From: Nematostella vectensis
Taxonomy: Eukaryota; Cnidaria; Anthozoa; Actiniaria; Edwardsiidae
Assembly (NCBI RefSeq): GCF_932526225.1
Contig: NC_064038.1
Span: 8,865,070-8,929,069, forward strand
Direction of reading: 5' to 3'
Length of the DNA stretch: 64,000 nucleotides
The position numbers and the translations under genes are program-made. This document shows, piece after piece, positions 21,372-33,256 of the stretch. Under the pieces are notes generated by a model. That model was not told where the DNA came from, made no database searches, and saw nothing but the letters and a program-made list of their open reading frames with translations. How positions within the stretch are numbered: position 1 is the stretch's first letter; every line of letters begins with the position of its first letter.

Positions 21372-21554
21372 TTTGCCTCAGTTAAACTTCATCGGCAAAA
21401 AAACTGCAGGGCGACTTCGACTCGAGCGAAGTGCTTTAAACCACAGCTTAGATCCATGTGGGATCTAGAGCTGCGACCGGGCTAGCGTGATGCCAATTGT
21501 GCGGATCACGCATGCGACCTTTGCTAGTCTAAAACTCCGTCGGATAGCCAAACT

Positions 21555-23300
21555 GTGCAGTGACACGAATAGGGAACTGCTCCTTATTCAAGTTAGTTTT
21601 CGCGAATAAGGAAATGGAATCTCCCAACGTCCGATTTCGTTTTACGACTTTATCCGAATAAGGAATAGACTATGAAGAGGGTTGTCAGTGTTTGCTCATC
21701 ATTTCTCAATAAAGGACATGAAATTTCATAACGCCCGATTTCGCTTTAACGACTCCTTTCGAAAGAGTTCTCGAAAAAGGAAATGGTATTTCATAACTCC
21801 CTATCTCGTTTTAACTACTTATCCGAATAAGGAATAGACTAAAGAAAGGGTTCTTTAGTACTTTCGTTTATGTTTATGTTTTCTAAACATTTCTCGAATA
21901 AGGAATTGGTATTTCATAGCGCCTGATTTCGTTTTACCTACTTATCCGAATAAGGAATAGACTAAAGAGAGGGTCGTTTGTGTTTTCTAAACATTTCTCG
22001 AATAAGGAAATGGAATTTCATAACGCCCGATCTCGTTTTACGACTTATCCGAATAAGGAATAGACTAAAGAGAGGGTTCTTTAGTATTTTCTAAACATTT
22101 CTCGAATAAGGAAATGGTATTTCATAACGCCTGATTTCGTTTCAACTACTTATCCGAATAAGGAATAGACTTAAAAGAGGGTCGTTTGTGTTTTCTAAAC
22201 ATTTCTCGAATAAGGAAATGGTATTTCATAACGCCTGATTTCGTTTTAACTACTTATCCGAATAAGGAATAAACTATGAAGAGGATTGTCAGTGTTTGCT
22301 CATCATTTCTCAATAAAGGAAAGGAAATTTCATAACTCCCGATTTCGCTTTAACTACTCCTTTCGAAAGAGTTCTCGAAAAAGGAAATTGTATTTATAAC
22401 TCCCTATCTCGTTTTAACTACTTATCCGAATAAGGAATAGACTAAAAAGAGGGTCGTTAGTGTCTTTTAAACATTTCTCGAAAAAGGAAATGGTATTTCA
22501 TAACGCCTGATTTCGCTTTACCTACTTATCCGAATGAGGAATAGACTAAAGAGAGGGTTCTTTAGTACTTTCTAAACATTTCTCGAAAAAGGAAATGGTA
22601 TTTCATAACGCCTGATTTCGTTTTACCTACTTATCCGAATAAGGAATAGACTAAAGAGAGGGTTCTTTAGTATTTTCTAAACATTTCTCGAATAAGGAAA
22701 TGGTATTTCATAACGCCTGATTTCTTTTTAAATATCTATTCGAATAAGGAATCTACTTTAAAGAGGATTGTTAGTATTTTCTCACAATTTCTTTAGAGGA
22801 GTATATTCGCGCCTTACTTGACTACGTACGTATGTCGTGTGAATTTGACCTTGCTAACAAAACCACAATTTGACAGATAGTGCTTGTTGTCAATTAACAC
22901 CTTGGCTACTACATAAGGCTCTGACAAAACAAATAGATTAGTGCAGTGACACGAATAGGCAACTGCTCCTTATTCAAGTTAGTTTTCGCGAATAAGGAAA
23001 TGGAATCTCCCAACGTCCCATTTCGTTTTACGACTTTATCCGAATAAGGAATAGACTAAAAAGAGGGTCGTTTATGTTTTCTAAACATTTCTCGAATAAG
23101 GAATTGGTATTTAATAGCGCCTGATTTCGTTTTACCTACTTATCCGAATAAGGAATAGACTAAAGAGAGGGTCGTTTGTGTTTTCTAAACATTTCTCGAA
23201 TAAGGAAATGGAATTTCATAACGCCCGATCTAGTTTTACGACTTATCCGAATAAGGAATAGACTAAAGAGAGGGTTCTTTAGTATTTTCTAAACATTTCT
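21555..23300 (+). repeat. Left-arm tandem subrepeats of the foldback element
   Basis: About 15 copies of a unit of roughly 90-110 bp: CTTATCCGAATAAGGAATAG + ACTAAAGAGAGGGTTCTTTA + CATTTCTCGAATAAGG + TTTCATAACGCCTGATTTCG. Larger blocks repeat too: the unit starting GTGCAGTGACACGAATAGG appears at 21555 and 22942, and CTTGACTACGTACG occurs at 20402 and 22817. The arm has grown by block duplication. Confidence 0.85.
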
Positions 23301-23830
23301 ACATTTCTACATTTTTTTGCTACATCTTCTGATATAACCAGAGACCATTCAAATTAAAAGCATAGAATATGTATAAATTACCTTACTGACAGCGTTAACA
23401 AGAGCACGATGATAAAGATAAGCTGGACTACATGTCCTTGCGGCTTGGACATAGGACGCAAAGCGGCAATTTACTTGCTTGTATCGTGTATCATTTGCCA
23501 AAGTTCGTTAGAAAGTGTTGATCTTGGGCAACACACTGTACAGTGTTTTTATTGCAATAACATAGAATTAAACAACACTTCAAATAATGGTCCAAACTCT
23601 GTATTTTATTATATTTATAAATACATTTATAGCACACACTAGAGCTGGGCCAGAACCGTAGCATGGCACAAAATTGCGGGTGGGGAGTGCACAATACAAG
23701 AAATGTTAGGAAACCCAAACAAGCCGTAACATGAGTAAAAAATTTTGAAGGGAACACGGTTAAAGGGACATTATTTGGGGGACAACCATGCCCTTCTAGT
23801 CATTCGGTCTTATAATTCGCGTCGTTAAAG
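23301..23830. other. Unique centre of the foldback element
   Basis: Not made of subrepeats. Two overlapping ORFs of under 90 codons show no known domain. 23640-23820 carries a decayed inverted family C repeat (CAACCATGCCCTTCTAGTCATT). No transposase remnant seen. Confidence 0.5.
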
Positions 23831-26589
23831 CTAATTCCATTTCCTTATTCGAGAAATTCGTTCGATTCCTATAATTCGTAAAAACGAATTCGTAAAAACG
23901 GTCGTTATAAACACCATCTCCTTATTCAAAAGATGTTGAAAAAAACACGCTAACAATCTTCTTTTTACTCCATTCCTTTTTCGGGAAAAAAAGTAGTAAA
24001 AACGAAATCAGGCGTTATGTAATGCCATTTCCTTTTTCAAGAGATGTTGAAAAAACACTGACAATCTTCTTTTTGAGTTTATTCCTTATTCGGATAAGTA
24101 AGTTAAAACGAGATCGGGAGTTATGAAATACCATTTCCTTTTTCGAGAACTCTTTCGAAAGGCGTCGTTTAAGCGAAATCAGGCGTTATGAAATTCCATT
24201 TCATTTATTGAGAAATGATGAGCAAACACTGACAATCCAGTTTTTATTCTATTCCTTATTGGGATAGGTAGTTGTTGCGTTAGGTTCCCGTGAGGATTTC
24301 GCCACAAACCGTATAACAATCCAACGATGTGTAAAGATATATTTATTCGATCTAGAATGAATGAAAGTTATTTGATTTACATTGATTGCATGGAATCAAA
24401 GCTTATTTACAGTTATTCAAACTCACAAATTAACTTACTTCAATGGCGTATCCGATCGTGTTTTCTGATTCTCAAAGTCCTGGTTAGCTGTAGGTTTTGT
24501 AATCGTACTGGTTAGCTGTATTTCAGAGTTCCGATCTCTGTTACTGTTGATCTGACTGATTTACAATGGATTATAATCACGTGGTTGAAATCGATATTAA
24601 CGAAACTGTCACTTGTCACTTATGTAATAGATTTAAGCCGAAACAGTAGTTAAAACGAAATCAGGCGTTATGAAATACCATTTCCTTATTCGAGAAATGT
24701 TTAGAAAGTACTAAAGAACCCTCTCTTTAGTCTATTCCTTATTCGGATAAGTAGTAAAACGAAATAGGACGTTGGGAGATTCCATTTCCTTATTCGAGAA
24801 ATGTTTAGAAAGTACTAAAGAACCCTCTCTTTAGTCTATTCCTCATTCGGATAAGTCGTAAAACGAAATCGGACGTTGGGAGATTCCATTTATTTATTCG
24901 AGTAATGTTTAGAAAACATTAACGACCCTCTTTTTAGTCTATTCCTTAATCGGATAAGTAGTTAAAACGAAATCAGGCGTTATAAAATACAATTTCCTTA
25001 TTCGAGAAATGTTTAGAAAGTACTAAAGAACCCTTTCTTTAGTCTATTTCTTATTCGGATAAGTAGTTAAAACGAGATAGGGAGTTATGAAATACAATTT
25101 CCTTTTTCGAGAACTCTTTCGAAAGGAGTAGTTAAAGCGAAATCGGGAGTAATGAAATTTCCTTTCCTTTATTGAGAAATGATGAGCAAACACTGACAAT
25201 CCTCTTCATAGTTTATTCCTTATTCGGATAAGTAGTTAAAACGAAATCAGGCGTTATGAAATACCATTTCCTTTTTCGAGAAATGTTTAGAAAGTACTAA
25301 AGAACCCTCTCTTTAGTCTATTCCTTATTCGGATAAGTAGGTAAAACGAAATCAGGCGTTATGAAATACCATTTCCTTTTTCGAGAAATGTTTAAAAAAC
25401 ACTAACGACCCTCTTTTTAGTCTATTCCTTATTCGGATAAGTAGTTAAAACGAGATAGGGAGTTATGAAATACCATTTCCTTTTTCGAGAACTCTTTCGA
25501 AAGGAGTCGTTAAAGCGAAATCGGGCGTTATGAAATTTCATGTCCTTTATTGAGAAATGATGAGCAAACACTGACAACCCTCTTCATAGTCTATTCCTTA
25601 TTCGGATAAAGTCGTAAAACGAAATCGGACGTTGGGAGATTCCATTTCCTTATTCGCGAAAACTAACTTGAATAAGGAGCAGTTCCCTATTCGTGTCACT
25701 GCACTAATCTATTTGTTTTGTCAGAGCCTTATGTAGTAGCCAAGGTGTTAATTAACAACAAGCACTATCTGTCAAATTGTTGTTTTGTTAGCAAGGTCAA
25801 ATTCACACGACATACGTACGTAGTCCAGTAAAGCGCGAATATACTCCTCTAAACAAATTGTGAGAAAATACTAACAATCCTCTTTAAAGTAGATTCCTTA
25901 TTCGAATAGATATTTAAAAAGAAATCAGGCGTTATGAAATACCATTTCCTTTTTCGAGAAATGTTTAGAAAATACTAAAGAACCCTCTCTTTAGTCTATT
26001 CCTTATTCGGATAAGTAGTTAAAACGAAATCAGGCGTTATGAAATACCATTTCCTTATTCAAAAAATGGTTAGAAAATACTAAAGAACCCTCTCTTTAGT
26101 CTATTCCTTATTCGGATAAGTCGTAAAACGAGATCGGGCGTTATGAAATTCCATTTCCTTATTCGAGAAATGTTTAGAAAACACAAACGACCCTCTCTTT
26201 AGTCTATTCCTTATTCGGATAAGTAGGTAAAACGAAATCAGGCGCTATGAAATACCAATTCCTTATTCGAGAAATGTTTAGAAAACATAAACGACCCTCT
26301 TTTTAGTCTATTCCTTATTCGGATAAGTAGTTAAAACGAGATAGGGAGTTATGAAATACCATTTCCTTTTTCGAGAACTCTTTCGAAAGGAGTCGTTAAA
26401 GCGAAATCGGGCGTTATGAAATTTCATGTCCTTTATTGAGAAATGATGAGCAAACACTGACAACCCTCTTCATAGTCTATTCCTTATTCGGATAAAGTCG
26501 TAAAACGAAATCGGACGTTGGGAGATTCCATTTCCTTATTCGCGAAAACTAACTTGAATAAGGAGCAGTTCCCTATTCGTGTCACTGCA
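23831..26589 (-). repeat. Right-arm tandem subrepeats of the foldback element
   Basis: Reverse complement of the left-arm unit (CTATTCCTTATTCGGATAAG, GAAATACCATTTCCTTATTC), about 20 copies. The array is interrupted by the solo LTR at 24273-24645. A block around 25580-25700 is nearly identical to 26470-26590, another sign of block duplication. Confidence 0.85.
24273..24645. mobile_element. Solo LTR, 373 bp
   Basis: Begins TGTTGCGTTAGG and ends GCCGAAACA (TGTT..AACA). Flanked by the 5-bp repeat GTAGT at 24268-24272 and 24646-24650. Removing it with one GTAGT restores the local subrepeat GGATA(A/G)GTAGTTAAAACGAAATC, present many times nearby. It is what remains after recombination between the two LTRs of a retrotransposon. 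No internal region is present, and the superfamily cannot be told. Confidence 0.85.
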
Positions 26590-27119
26590 CTAATCTATTT
26601 GTTTTGTCAGAGCCATATCTAGTAGCCAAGGTGTTAATTGACGACAAGCACTATCTGTCAAATTGTGGTTTTGTTAGCAAGGTCAAATTCCTTCTACACG
26701 CGTACGTAGTCACGTAAAGCGTGAATATTTTTCCTCTAAATATATTAATGCGTTTGGAAAGAAAGCCCAAGATATAAATACATTTATCAGATGAGAGGTA
26801 GATTTCCTCTCTTTTGCTAGATTCATTTGTGAAAGCGATTGCACGCATAGCGTAATTTGACCTTTTGTAGCAGACAGAGTCTCATGTTCACAGCTCCGCT
26901 TAGCAGCGAGCACGTTAAAGCATCGAAATTTACCCGACGAAAATGCTGTTGGACTTGTTCTGAATAAACTGTTATGCCTAAATACTGTTTCAACTCGAAT
27001 TAAAAGGTATCATGTAAGTACCCCCCCCCCCCCCCCCCCCCGGATTTGAATAAGGAACTGAGCGAATAAGGAAACAGACGAAAAAGGAACTGCGAATAAG
27101 GAACTAACTTCACTCTGGT

Positions 27120-27355
27120 TATTCAAGTGCAGGAAATTACGGAATCGAGGGACCATCAATCTCTTGAAATATTTCCAGCTATGCAAACCAACACATGCCC
27201 CACTAGAGAAGTCAAATGAACAAAACACTATGTTTGCTGTTTACGCTGAAACCGAAAAAGGTTGTACTCGAATGCAGGAAATGACAGAATATTGTAATCA
27301 AGTGAGCATTGTATCCCTTCTAATTATCAATTCTAATAAGCAGGCAGAGAACTCG
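27120..27355 (+). repeat. Host dispersed repeat (family H), middle part
   Basis: Continues the repeat broken at 20009: GCAGGAAATTACGGAATCGA, GGGACCATCAA, then GAATGCAGGAAATGACAGAA. It matches 36811-37040. It ends in AAGCAGGCAGAGAACTCG (27338-27355), the left target duplication of the LINE. Confidence 0.7.
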
Positions 27356-27367
27356 TAATCTTGAGTT

Positions 27368-29486
27368 GTATTATTCAAGGTAAAGAGTTTTTGCTGGCAA
27401 ATCTATACGCTCAAAAAAAATCAAGTTCCCTTTTTTCAGGAAATCAGTACTAAACTTCTATCTATGTCAACATCATCTGAAATAGCTATCATAATTGGAG
27501 GGGATTTAAATTTCTTCTTTGATATTGAATTGGAGGCATACGGGGGCAATCCGGTTATTAAAACGCGTTCTGTTGATGCGGTAGAAAGTATTATGGAAGA
27601 ATTAGATTTGTGTGATATTTTTAGGGTACGACACCCAGATAGTAAGAAATTCACATGGTCAGGCAAATCACAGGGAAAAGCTTCTAGGAAAAAGGAATCA
27701 ATCTTCCGAAGGTTGGACTATTTTCTAATATCAGACTGTTTGCAACCATATGTTGAAAAAAGTGAAATTATCCCGGTACCAGCCACGGATTTCGGCTATA
27801 ACTCAGAGTATCAACTCTTTGCCTGGAGAAAAACATGGCCAATCTTTTTGGAAATTTAATAATTCCTTAACTAACGATAGTAAGTATATTGAGGCATTGA
27901 GGGACAAAATACAAGAATTAAAACAATTATATTTTAATATTAACTCACAAATGAAATGGGAGCTTTTTAAATACGAAATCCGGAAGTTCACAATTAAATA
28001 TTCAAAAGGGAAGGCAAAGCAGTTCAGGGCTAGTTATAGTGCAATAGAAAATGATATTATGAATATAGAAAAGATAGCTGACTGGCAAGAGGATATAACA
28101 CTGGTTACTTTGCATAAAGATCTCTCGTCTAAACTAAATAAACTCAGTGACCATATAGTGGAGGGTGCCATTTTACGTTCTAAAGTTAAATGGCATGAGC
28201 AGGGTGAAAAGAATACAAAGAACTTCCTTTCTTTAGAGAAAAGAAACAAAACAAAAACACATGTTAGGAAATTGAGAATAGAAAATGAAGACATAACTGA
28301 TCCTAAACAAATTCTTAGTGGTATTAGAGAGTTTTATAGTAATTTATATAACATGGTGAATACTGACTGTAAGTCAGAGCAGGAATGCCTCAAATATCTA
28401 TCCGAGATAAATACACCAACTTTATCAGAGGAAGAGGTAAAGGGATGTGAAGGTCGTTTGTCAATAAGTGAATGTTACGCTAGTTTAGTTAGTATGGCTA
28501 ACTCAAAAACTCCAGGGTGTGATGGGCTAACTAAGGAGTTCTACATAGTCTTCTGGGGGGAATTGGGTTATATGGTGGTCGACAGTCTGAATGATGCATA
28601 TGTTAAGGGGTCACTCAGTACGACTCAGAGACAAGCAGTTATAACTTTAATTGAAAAAAGGGTAAAGACGTAAGATTTCTTCCCCATTGGCGTCCTATTA
28701 GCCTTCTAAATGTGGATACAAAGATTTGTAGCAAAGTATTAAGCGCTAGATTAATGAATATCTTGCCAAGAATTATTCATCCAGACCAATATGCTTTTGT
28801 AAAAGACCGTAATATTGATGAAGCTATTCGCTTTATCGCTGATACAATGGAGTTTTTAAAGCTTAAACAAAGACCTCATCATGTTTGCAGCAGATTTTGA
28901 GAAAGCTTTTGATAGCATTAATCATTCAATGATACATGCGACCCTCCAGCGACTCGGCTTTGGGCCTTCCTTTATACGGTGGACAAGAGCAATAATGAAG
29001 GATAATGAGAGTTGTGTTTTGAATAACGGTCATGCGACCTATTTCTTCCCCACTACAAGAGGGGTCAAACAGGGTGACCCCCTGGCTCCGTACTTATTTA
29101 TCTTGATTATGGAAGTGTTTGCAGTAGTGGTACAGGATGATAGTAATATATCAGGTGTAATGTTAGAGAAGAGGGAAATCAAGTCAATGTTTGCGGATGA
29201 TGCAACCTTTTTTCTTCGTAATCAGGATTCATTAGATAGACTCCTAGCGCAGCTTAATAGGTTTTATTCCTACTCACTCTTAAAACTAAATGTCACCAAA
29301 TCTGAAATTGGTTGGATTGGAGGAGGCGTTGGACAATTAAATAAAAATATGTTTTTGAAGTATAAGTTTAGAGTTATTCTACATACAGATAGTGTTAAGA
29401 TCTTAGGTATCTCCTTTTCGCATAATGAAGGTTTGATCAAGAAGCATAATTTTGATAGGGTGTTAAATTTTGAAAACAACTCTTAA
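27368..29486 (+). pseudogene. LINE polyprotein remnant: endonuclease and reverse transcriptase
   Basis: Reading frames 27464-27859 (endonuclease), 27750-28673 (linker and RT start, with NSKTPGCDGLTKEFYIVFW), 28712-28900 and 28881-29486 (RT core and thumb) overlap or abut in different frames. An intact endonuclease needs a final S/T-D-H; here the frame breaks just past ATD (about 27790), so the catalytic His is lost. Confidence 0.8.
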
Positions 29487-29613
29487 TATATGGAGGTCAA
29501 GGACTCTCACACTAATGGGGAAAGTTATAGTTGTACGCACGTTGGCTTTATCTAAGATATCATATGTGTGTTCAAATTTGATTTTGCGGCAAAGGTTAAA
29601 TCAATCATATTAG

Positions 29614-32600
29614 CAGTGCGGAACATTACCATTTTTGGTTATATCGATTTACCTACTTATTATGCAAATATTCAAAATGGCCGCGCGGAGTTTGAAACTT
29701 GAATTTGTTTTGTTAGCGAGACGTCGCATCGCAAAAATCGACCAAAACAGCAAAATATCCTGCTCTATACCAAGTTTGATATTTGATTGATGAGTTCTTG
29801 TGCTCGAAAGTAAAATATCGTTTGGGAAACCTTTTCAAATTGAGCGCTTTTATTGGAGACTGCCGTAAAATCGAACTCTCTTCGTAATGTTTACGTTTAG
29901 AAAAAGAGAAATATGAGTGTGATGGACCAAATTCTACGGCTTAGGACCTTGACAGGACTAAACTAGGATAAATGAGGATCATGGCATACTAAAACAATTT
30001 TCACCACAAGCCGAAACGAGTGCCCACAGGGTATGGTGAAAGTTGAGAAGAGCGGAGGTTGAATTGTGAGGACGAAAGTGCGAGTCAAGGCCCAACGTCT
30101 ATACAACAGGGAAAAATCGCCGAAGAATAGGTATGAAAATTTGTGTCAACATTTAGCCGAAAAGCATTTTACCCTACCCTTGTCTCTCGGGGGTTCGCTT
30201 CTTATCATTCTTTAGCTAAATGTCTTGCCCTGCGACCACCACAACAACATAGGGGGGGGGGGGGGGGGGGCACTCTAGCTGTAAACATGACTGTTGGTTT
30301 CGACAGATACGAACATTTTATGCCCCCAAAAGAACGGAACCGCGCCACCCCTAAGAATATACCTGCATCTGAACTCTATACCCAAAACTCCACCAAGAAT
30401 AGATAGCCCCCCCCCCCTTCCCCCCAAAAAAGTAACCCAAATCTGAGTTCTATTCGTAAAACATACAAAAGCTTGAAACTTGCCAGTCCCGTAAAAAAGT
30501 TTTAGAAGGAAAATTTGCTTATCAAATTTAATTTATTTTTATTCCCTTTTATAAAAAAAAACCTCTATCCTCCTCACCTCCAAGGCCCTAGTCATAAAAC
30601 CCGGTTGAATTTTACTTCCTTGTCTTCGCACCTTGTGTGAGCACACCACATGTGACATGCCCTCAGTCATCACAACCTCACTCCCCTTACCATGCATTTC
30701 TCAACCTTTAATTTTACACTCTATGCCTTTTCCTATTTGTCTGCACACACCATAAAATAGCCCTCATTGAGTAAGCGCATTACATAGCCACTCAAACCAG
30801 TGCCCCCCCTAAAATCTAATGCTAGAGGGGCATAAGATAAGAACTGATAAGAACTTTTTGATGAATTAGCCCCCCCTACTCATCCTCAAAAATACCCAAA
30901 CCTGAGTTCTATACATGAAATATACCAAGCATAGAAACTTACCTCCCAAATAAATAACCAAACCTAAATTCTATAGCCCAAGCATACAAAATCTTGCTAT
31001 AAGGGAGCTTCAACTCTCAGATTTGCTTATTAAATAAAATCAATTTTATTCCATTTTCATAAAAAAAGACAACAAACAAACTCTGTGCAATAGGCACTGA
31101 GATAAAAAAATGCTCCTGAAGTATCACCAAATATAAATATTTATTTTCCATACAGTATGATATCTATGACTGCACAATCATACTCCTAGAATCTCCAAGG
31201 CCTAGTAATCAAACCTGGTACAAGAGGGGTAAAAAGAAGGGCATAATGTGCTAAAATAAGCATTTGCGATAAGAACTTTTTGTCAAATTAGCCCCCCCCC
31301 AAAAAAAAAAAATACCCAAACCTGAGTTCTATACATAAAATATACCAAGCATAGAAACTTACCTCCCAAATAAATAACCAAACCTAAATTCTATAGCCCA
31401 AGCATACAAAATCTTGCTATAAGGGAGCTTCAACTCTCAGATTTGCTTATTAAATAAAATCAATTTTATTCCATTTTTATAAAAAAGACAACAAACAAAC
31501 TCTGTGCAATAGGCACTGAGATAAAAAATGCTCCTGAAGTATCACCAAATATAAATATTTATTTTCCATACAGTATGATATCTATGACTGCACAATCATA
31601 CTCCTAGAATCTTCAAGGCCTAGTAATCAAACCTGGTACAAGAGGGGTAAAAAGAAGGGCATAATATGCTAAAATAAGCATTTGCGATAAGGACTTTTTG
31701 TCAAATTAGCCCCCCCCCCAAAAAAAAAAAATTACCCAAACCGGAGTTCTATACATAAAATATACCAAGTATAGAAACTTACCTCCCAAACAATTACTCA
31801 AACCTATATACCCCAAACATATAAATTCTTAATATCACTATAGTTTTAAAGGGGAGCTTCAACACTCAGACTTGCCTATCAAATCAAATTAATTTAATTC
31901 CCTTTTTATAAAAAAAAAGACTCTTTGCGCATATAATGGAAACTGGCGAGAAAAAAATAAGCCTGAAGTATCACCAGATATGAATAGATATTTTCCATAT
32001 GATATCTGCTCTAGTGAAGCTTGGAGCCTCTGGTACCCAGGGTATGACTATACTCCCATTCTCCTATCATCTCCAAGCCTAGTAATCAAACATGGTACAA
32101 GTTTACTTCATCTTCACAACCTGTGTCAGCACCCCCAATTAGACATACCCTTTGTCACCACCCCTTTGCCCTTACCATGCCTTTTCCTCACCCTAGTTTA
32201 CACTTTATGCCTTTTTCCATTTGTCTGCACACACAATGAAATACACCCTCAATGGCTCTAACTTGGTGTTAGAACCTGTGTATTAAGCACGATTTGTGTC
32301 ACAAAACTTCCTTTTTTTTAATAAAATGAATCATGATGAAAACAGAGCTGGATACAATGAAGTCCCTTGGGGATGGTTCTGACACTGAGGTATACATACA
32401 CCCCTCATTGAATAAGCACATTACATAGCCCCTCAAACAAGTGCCCCCTCTAGAATCCATTTATAAAAAAAGCCATAATGTGAGCATTTGTGGTAAGGAC
32501 TTTTTTTTACAACGAGTAATAGCAAAGTAATGCAGCAATGAATAATGACTGCCATCCCTGAGATTTACTGATCATAGCAAATCTATTTATTCCAGGATCA

Positions 32601-33229
32601 AATATAAACATTTAAACAGTACTTTCATGTAGTGTCTTTAAATTGCATACAATAAACAGTGACTCGCGGCCAATCTGTATACGATTTAGCTTCATTTTTT
32701 TTTAATGAGACTCGCTGCCATTCTGTATAAGATTCATTTTAGTTTCAATATCCCAGCTAAATTTTTTCTTGGAGTGTCTTCATTCCGAGTGCGAAAGCAA
32801 GATAAATCCAGGGAAATTTTGTGCATTTGTATGACTTGATGAAACGTACAACTAGATAATTGGTGATCAATGTTATAGCCTGCTAGCAGTGGCTTACCCT
32901 TCCGCGTTCATTACAGTACGATTCGGTGAAGTCGTAAAAATAACCCTGCAAATGAGGTCTGTTGCCGATGAGAAACAACACAAATAGGGTATATATGACG
33001 CACTGAGTCGGTGAAATCCCTGCTTAAACAGATAAGAAGAAATCACTGCTAGCAAAGAGTTAAAAAGCGGCGTTCAACATGATTTTCCCGATTCAACGGA
33101 ACCGCCATTTTGTTTTCCCACTCTGAGTTGAGGCGTGTCCGCGTGAGACTGGGCATAGTAATACTCATCTCTGATTGGTTAATCAGATTGTTTATCAAAT
33201 ATAACCAAAAATGGTAATGTTCCGCACTG
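29614..33229. mobile_element. 3.6-kb non-autonomous DNA transposon in the LINE
   Basis: Terminal inverted repeats CAGTGCGGAACATTACCATT..GGTTATAT (29614) and the reverse complement ending at 33229. Flanked by ATTAG at 29609-29613 and 33230-33234. Removing the element joins the LINE frame as ..IILDFLWNGKKPK.., the expected family motif, so both ends are exact. No transposase-like ORF inside. The interior has a 420-bp tandem repeat (30870-31960) and long C- and A-runs. TIRs starting CAGTG with a 5-bp duplication were not matched to a superfamily by eye. Confidence 0.85.
30870..31960. repeat. 420-bp tandem repeat inside the DNA transposon
   Basis: GAGTTCTATACAT recurs at 30904, 31324 and 31744, exactly 420 bp apart, with TTACCTCCCAAATAAATAAC and GATTTGCTTATTAAATAAAA in register. 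A more diverged copy begins near 30443. The first two copies differ at few positions. Confidence 0.9.
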
Positions 33230-33256
33230 ATTAGATTTTCTCTGGAATGGTAAAAA

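Larger units (their letters stand above)
20521..21554 (-). mobile_element. Retrozyme-like array: 2.9 tandem 354-bp hammerhead units
   Basis: Units start at 20522, 20876 and 21230 (AACTTTAGAAGCACACTAGC), exactly 354 bp apart; the third stops after 325 bp at 21554. Copies differ by about one base (CTCGAG vs CTCGGG). Each has a complete type I hammerhead ribozyme on the minus strand, so an antisense transcript would cut itself into 354-nt monomers. Tandem 150-400-bp units each holding a hammerhead, with no long ORF, define small retrozymes, known in plants and in several animal groups. The array is missing from the matching position of the right arm (26590), so it came in after the arms formed. 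It replaces about four bases (AATAG-ATTA-GTGCAG); no target duplication is clear. The 69-residue ORF repeated in each unit is on the other strand and is not thought to be coding. Confidence 0.85.
20010..27119. mobile_element. 7.1-kb foldback (FB-like) transposon, non-autonomous
   Basis: Ends ACCAGAGTGAAGTTAGTTCC (20010) and its reverse complement (to 27119), flanked by perfect 9-bp direct repeats TATTCAAGT. The arms are kilobase-long inverted repeats. Outer parts (20010-20520 and 26590-27119) match almost base for base. Inner parts (21555-23300 and 23830-26560) are tandem subrepeats of about 90-110 bp built on CCGAATAAGGAATAGAC, AACATTTCTCGAATAAGG and TTTCATAACGCC. The middle (about 23300-23830) is unique and has no recognisable transposase. 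Long inverted repeats made of subrepeats plus a 9-bp duplication are the hallmarks of Foldback elements, which are usually moved by Mutator-like transposases; that link is inference. The arms carry later insertions: a tandem ribozyme array (left) and a solo LTR (right). Confidence 0.85.

Noticed and set aside
20551-21468. Three 69-codon ORFs repeated every 354 bp
   Set aside because: They run opposite to the ribozyme strand and come from the tandem unit; no known domain.
27010-27060. C-run at the inner side of the foldback end as a possible assembly gap
   Set aside because: The matching place in the left end (20090) has a shorter G-run at the same position, so it is part of the element, though its length may be mis-assembled.
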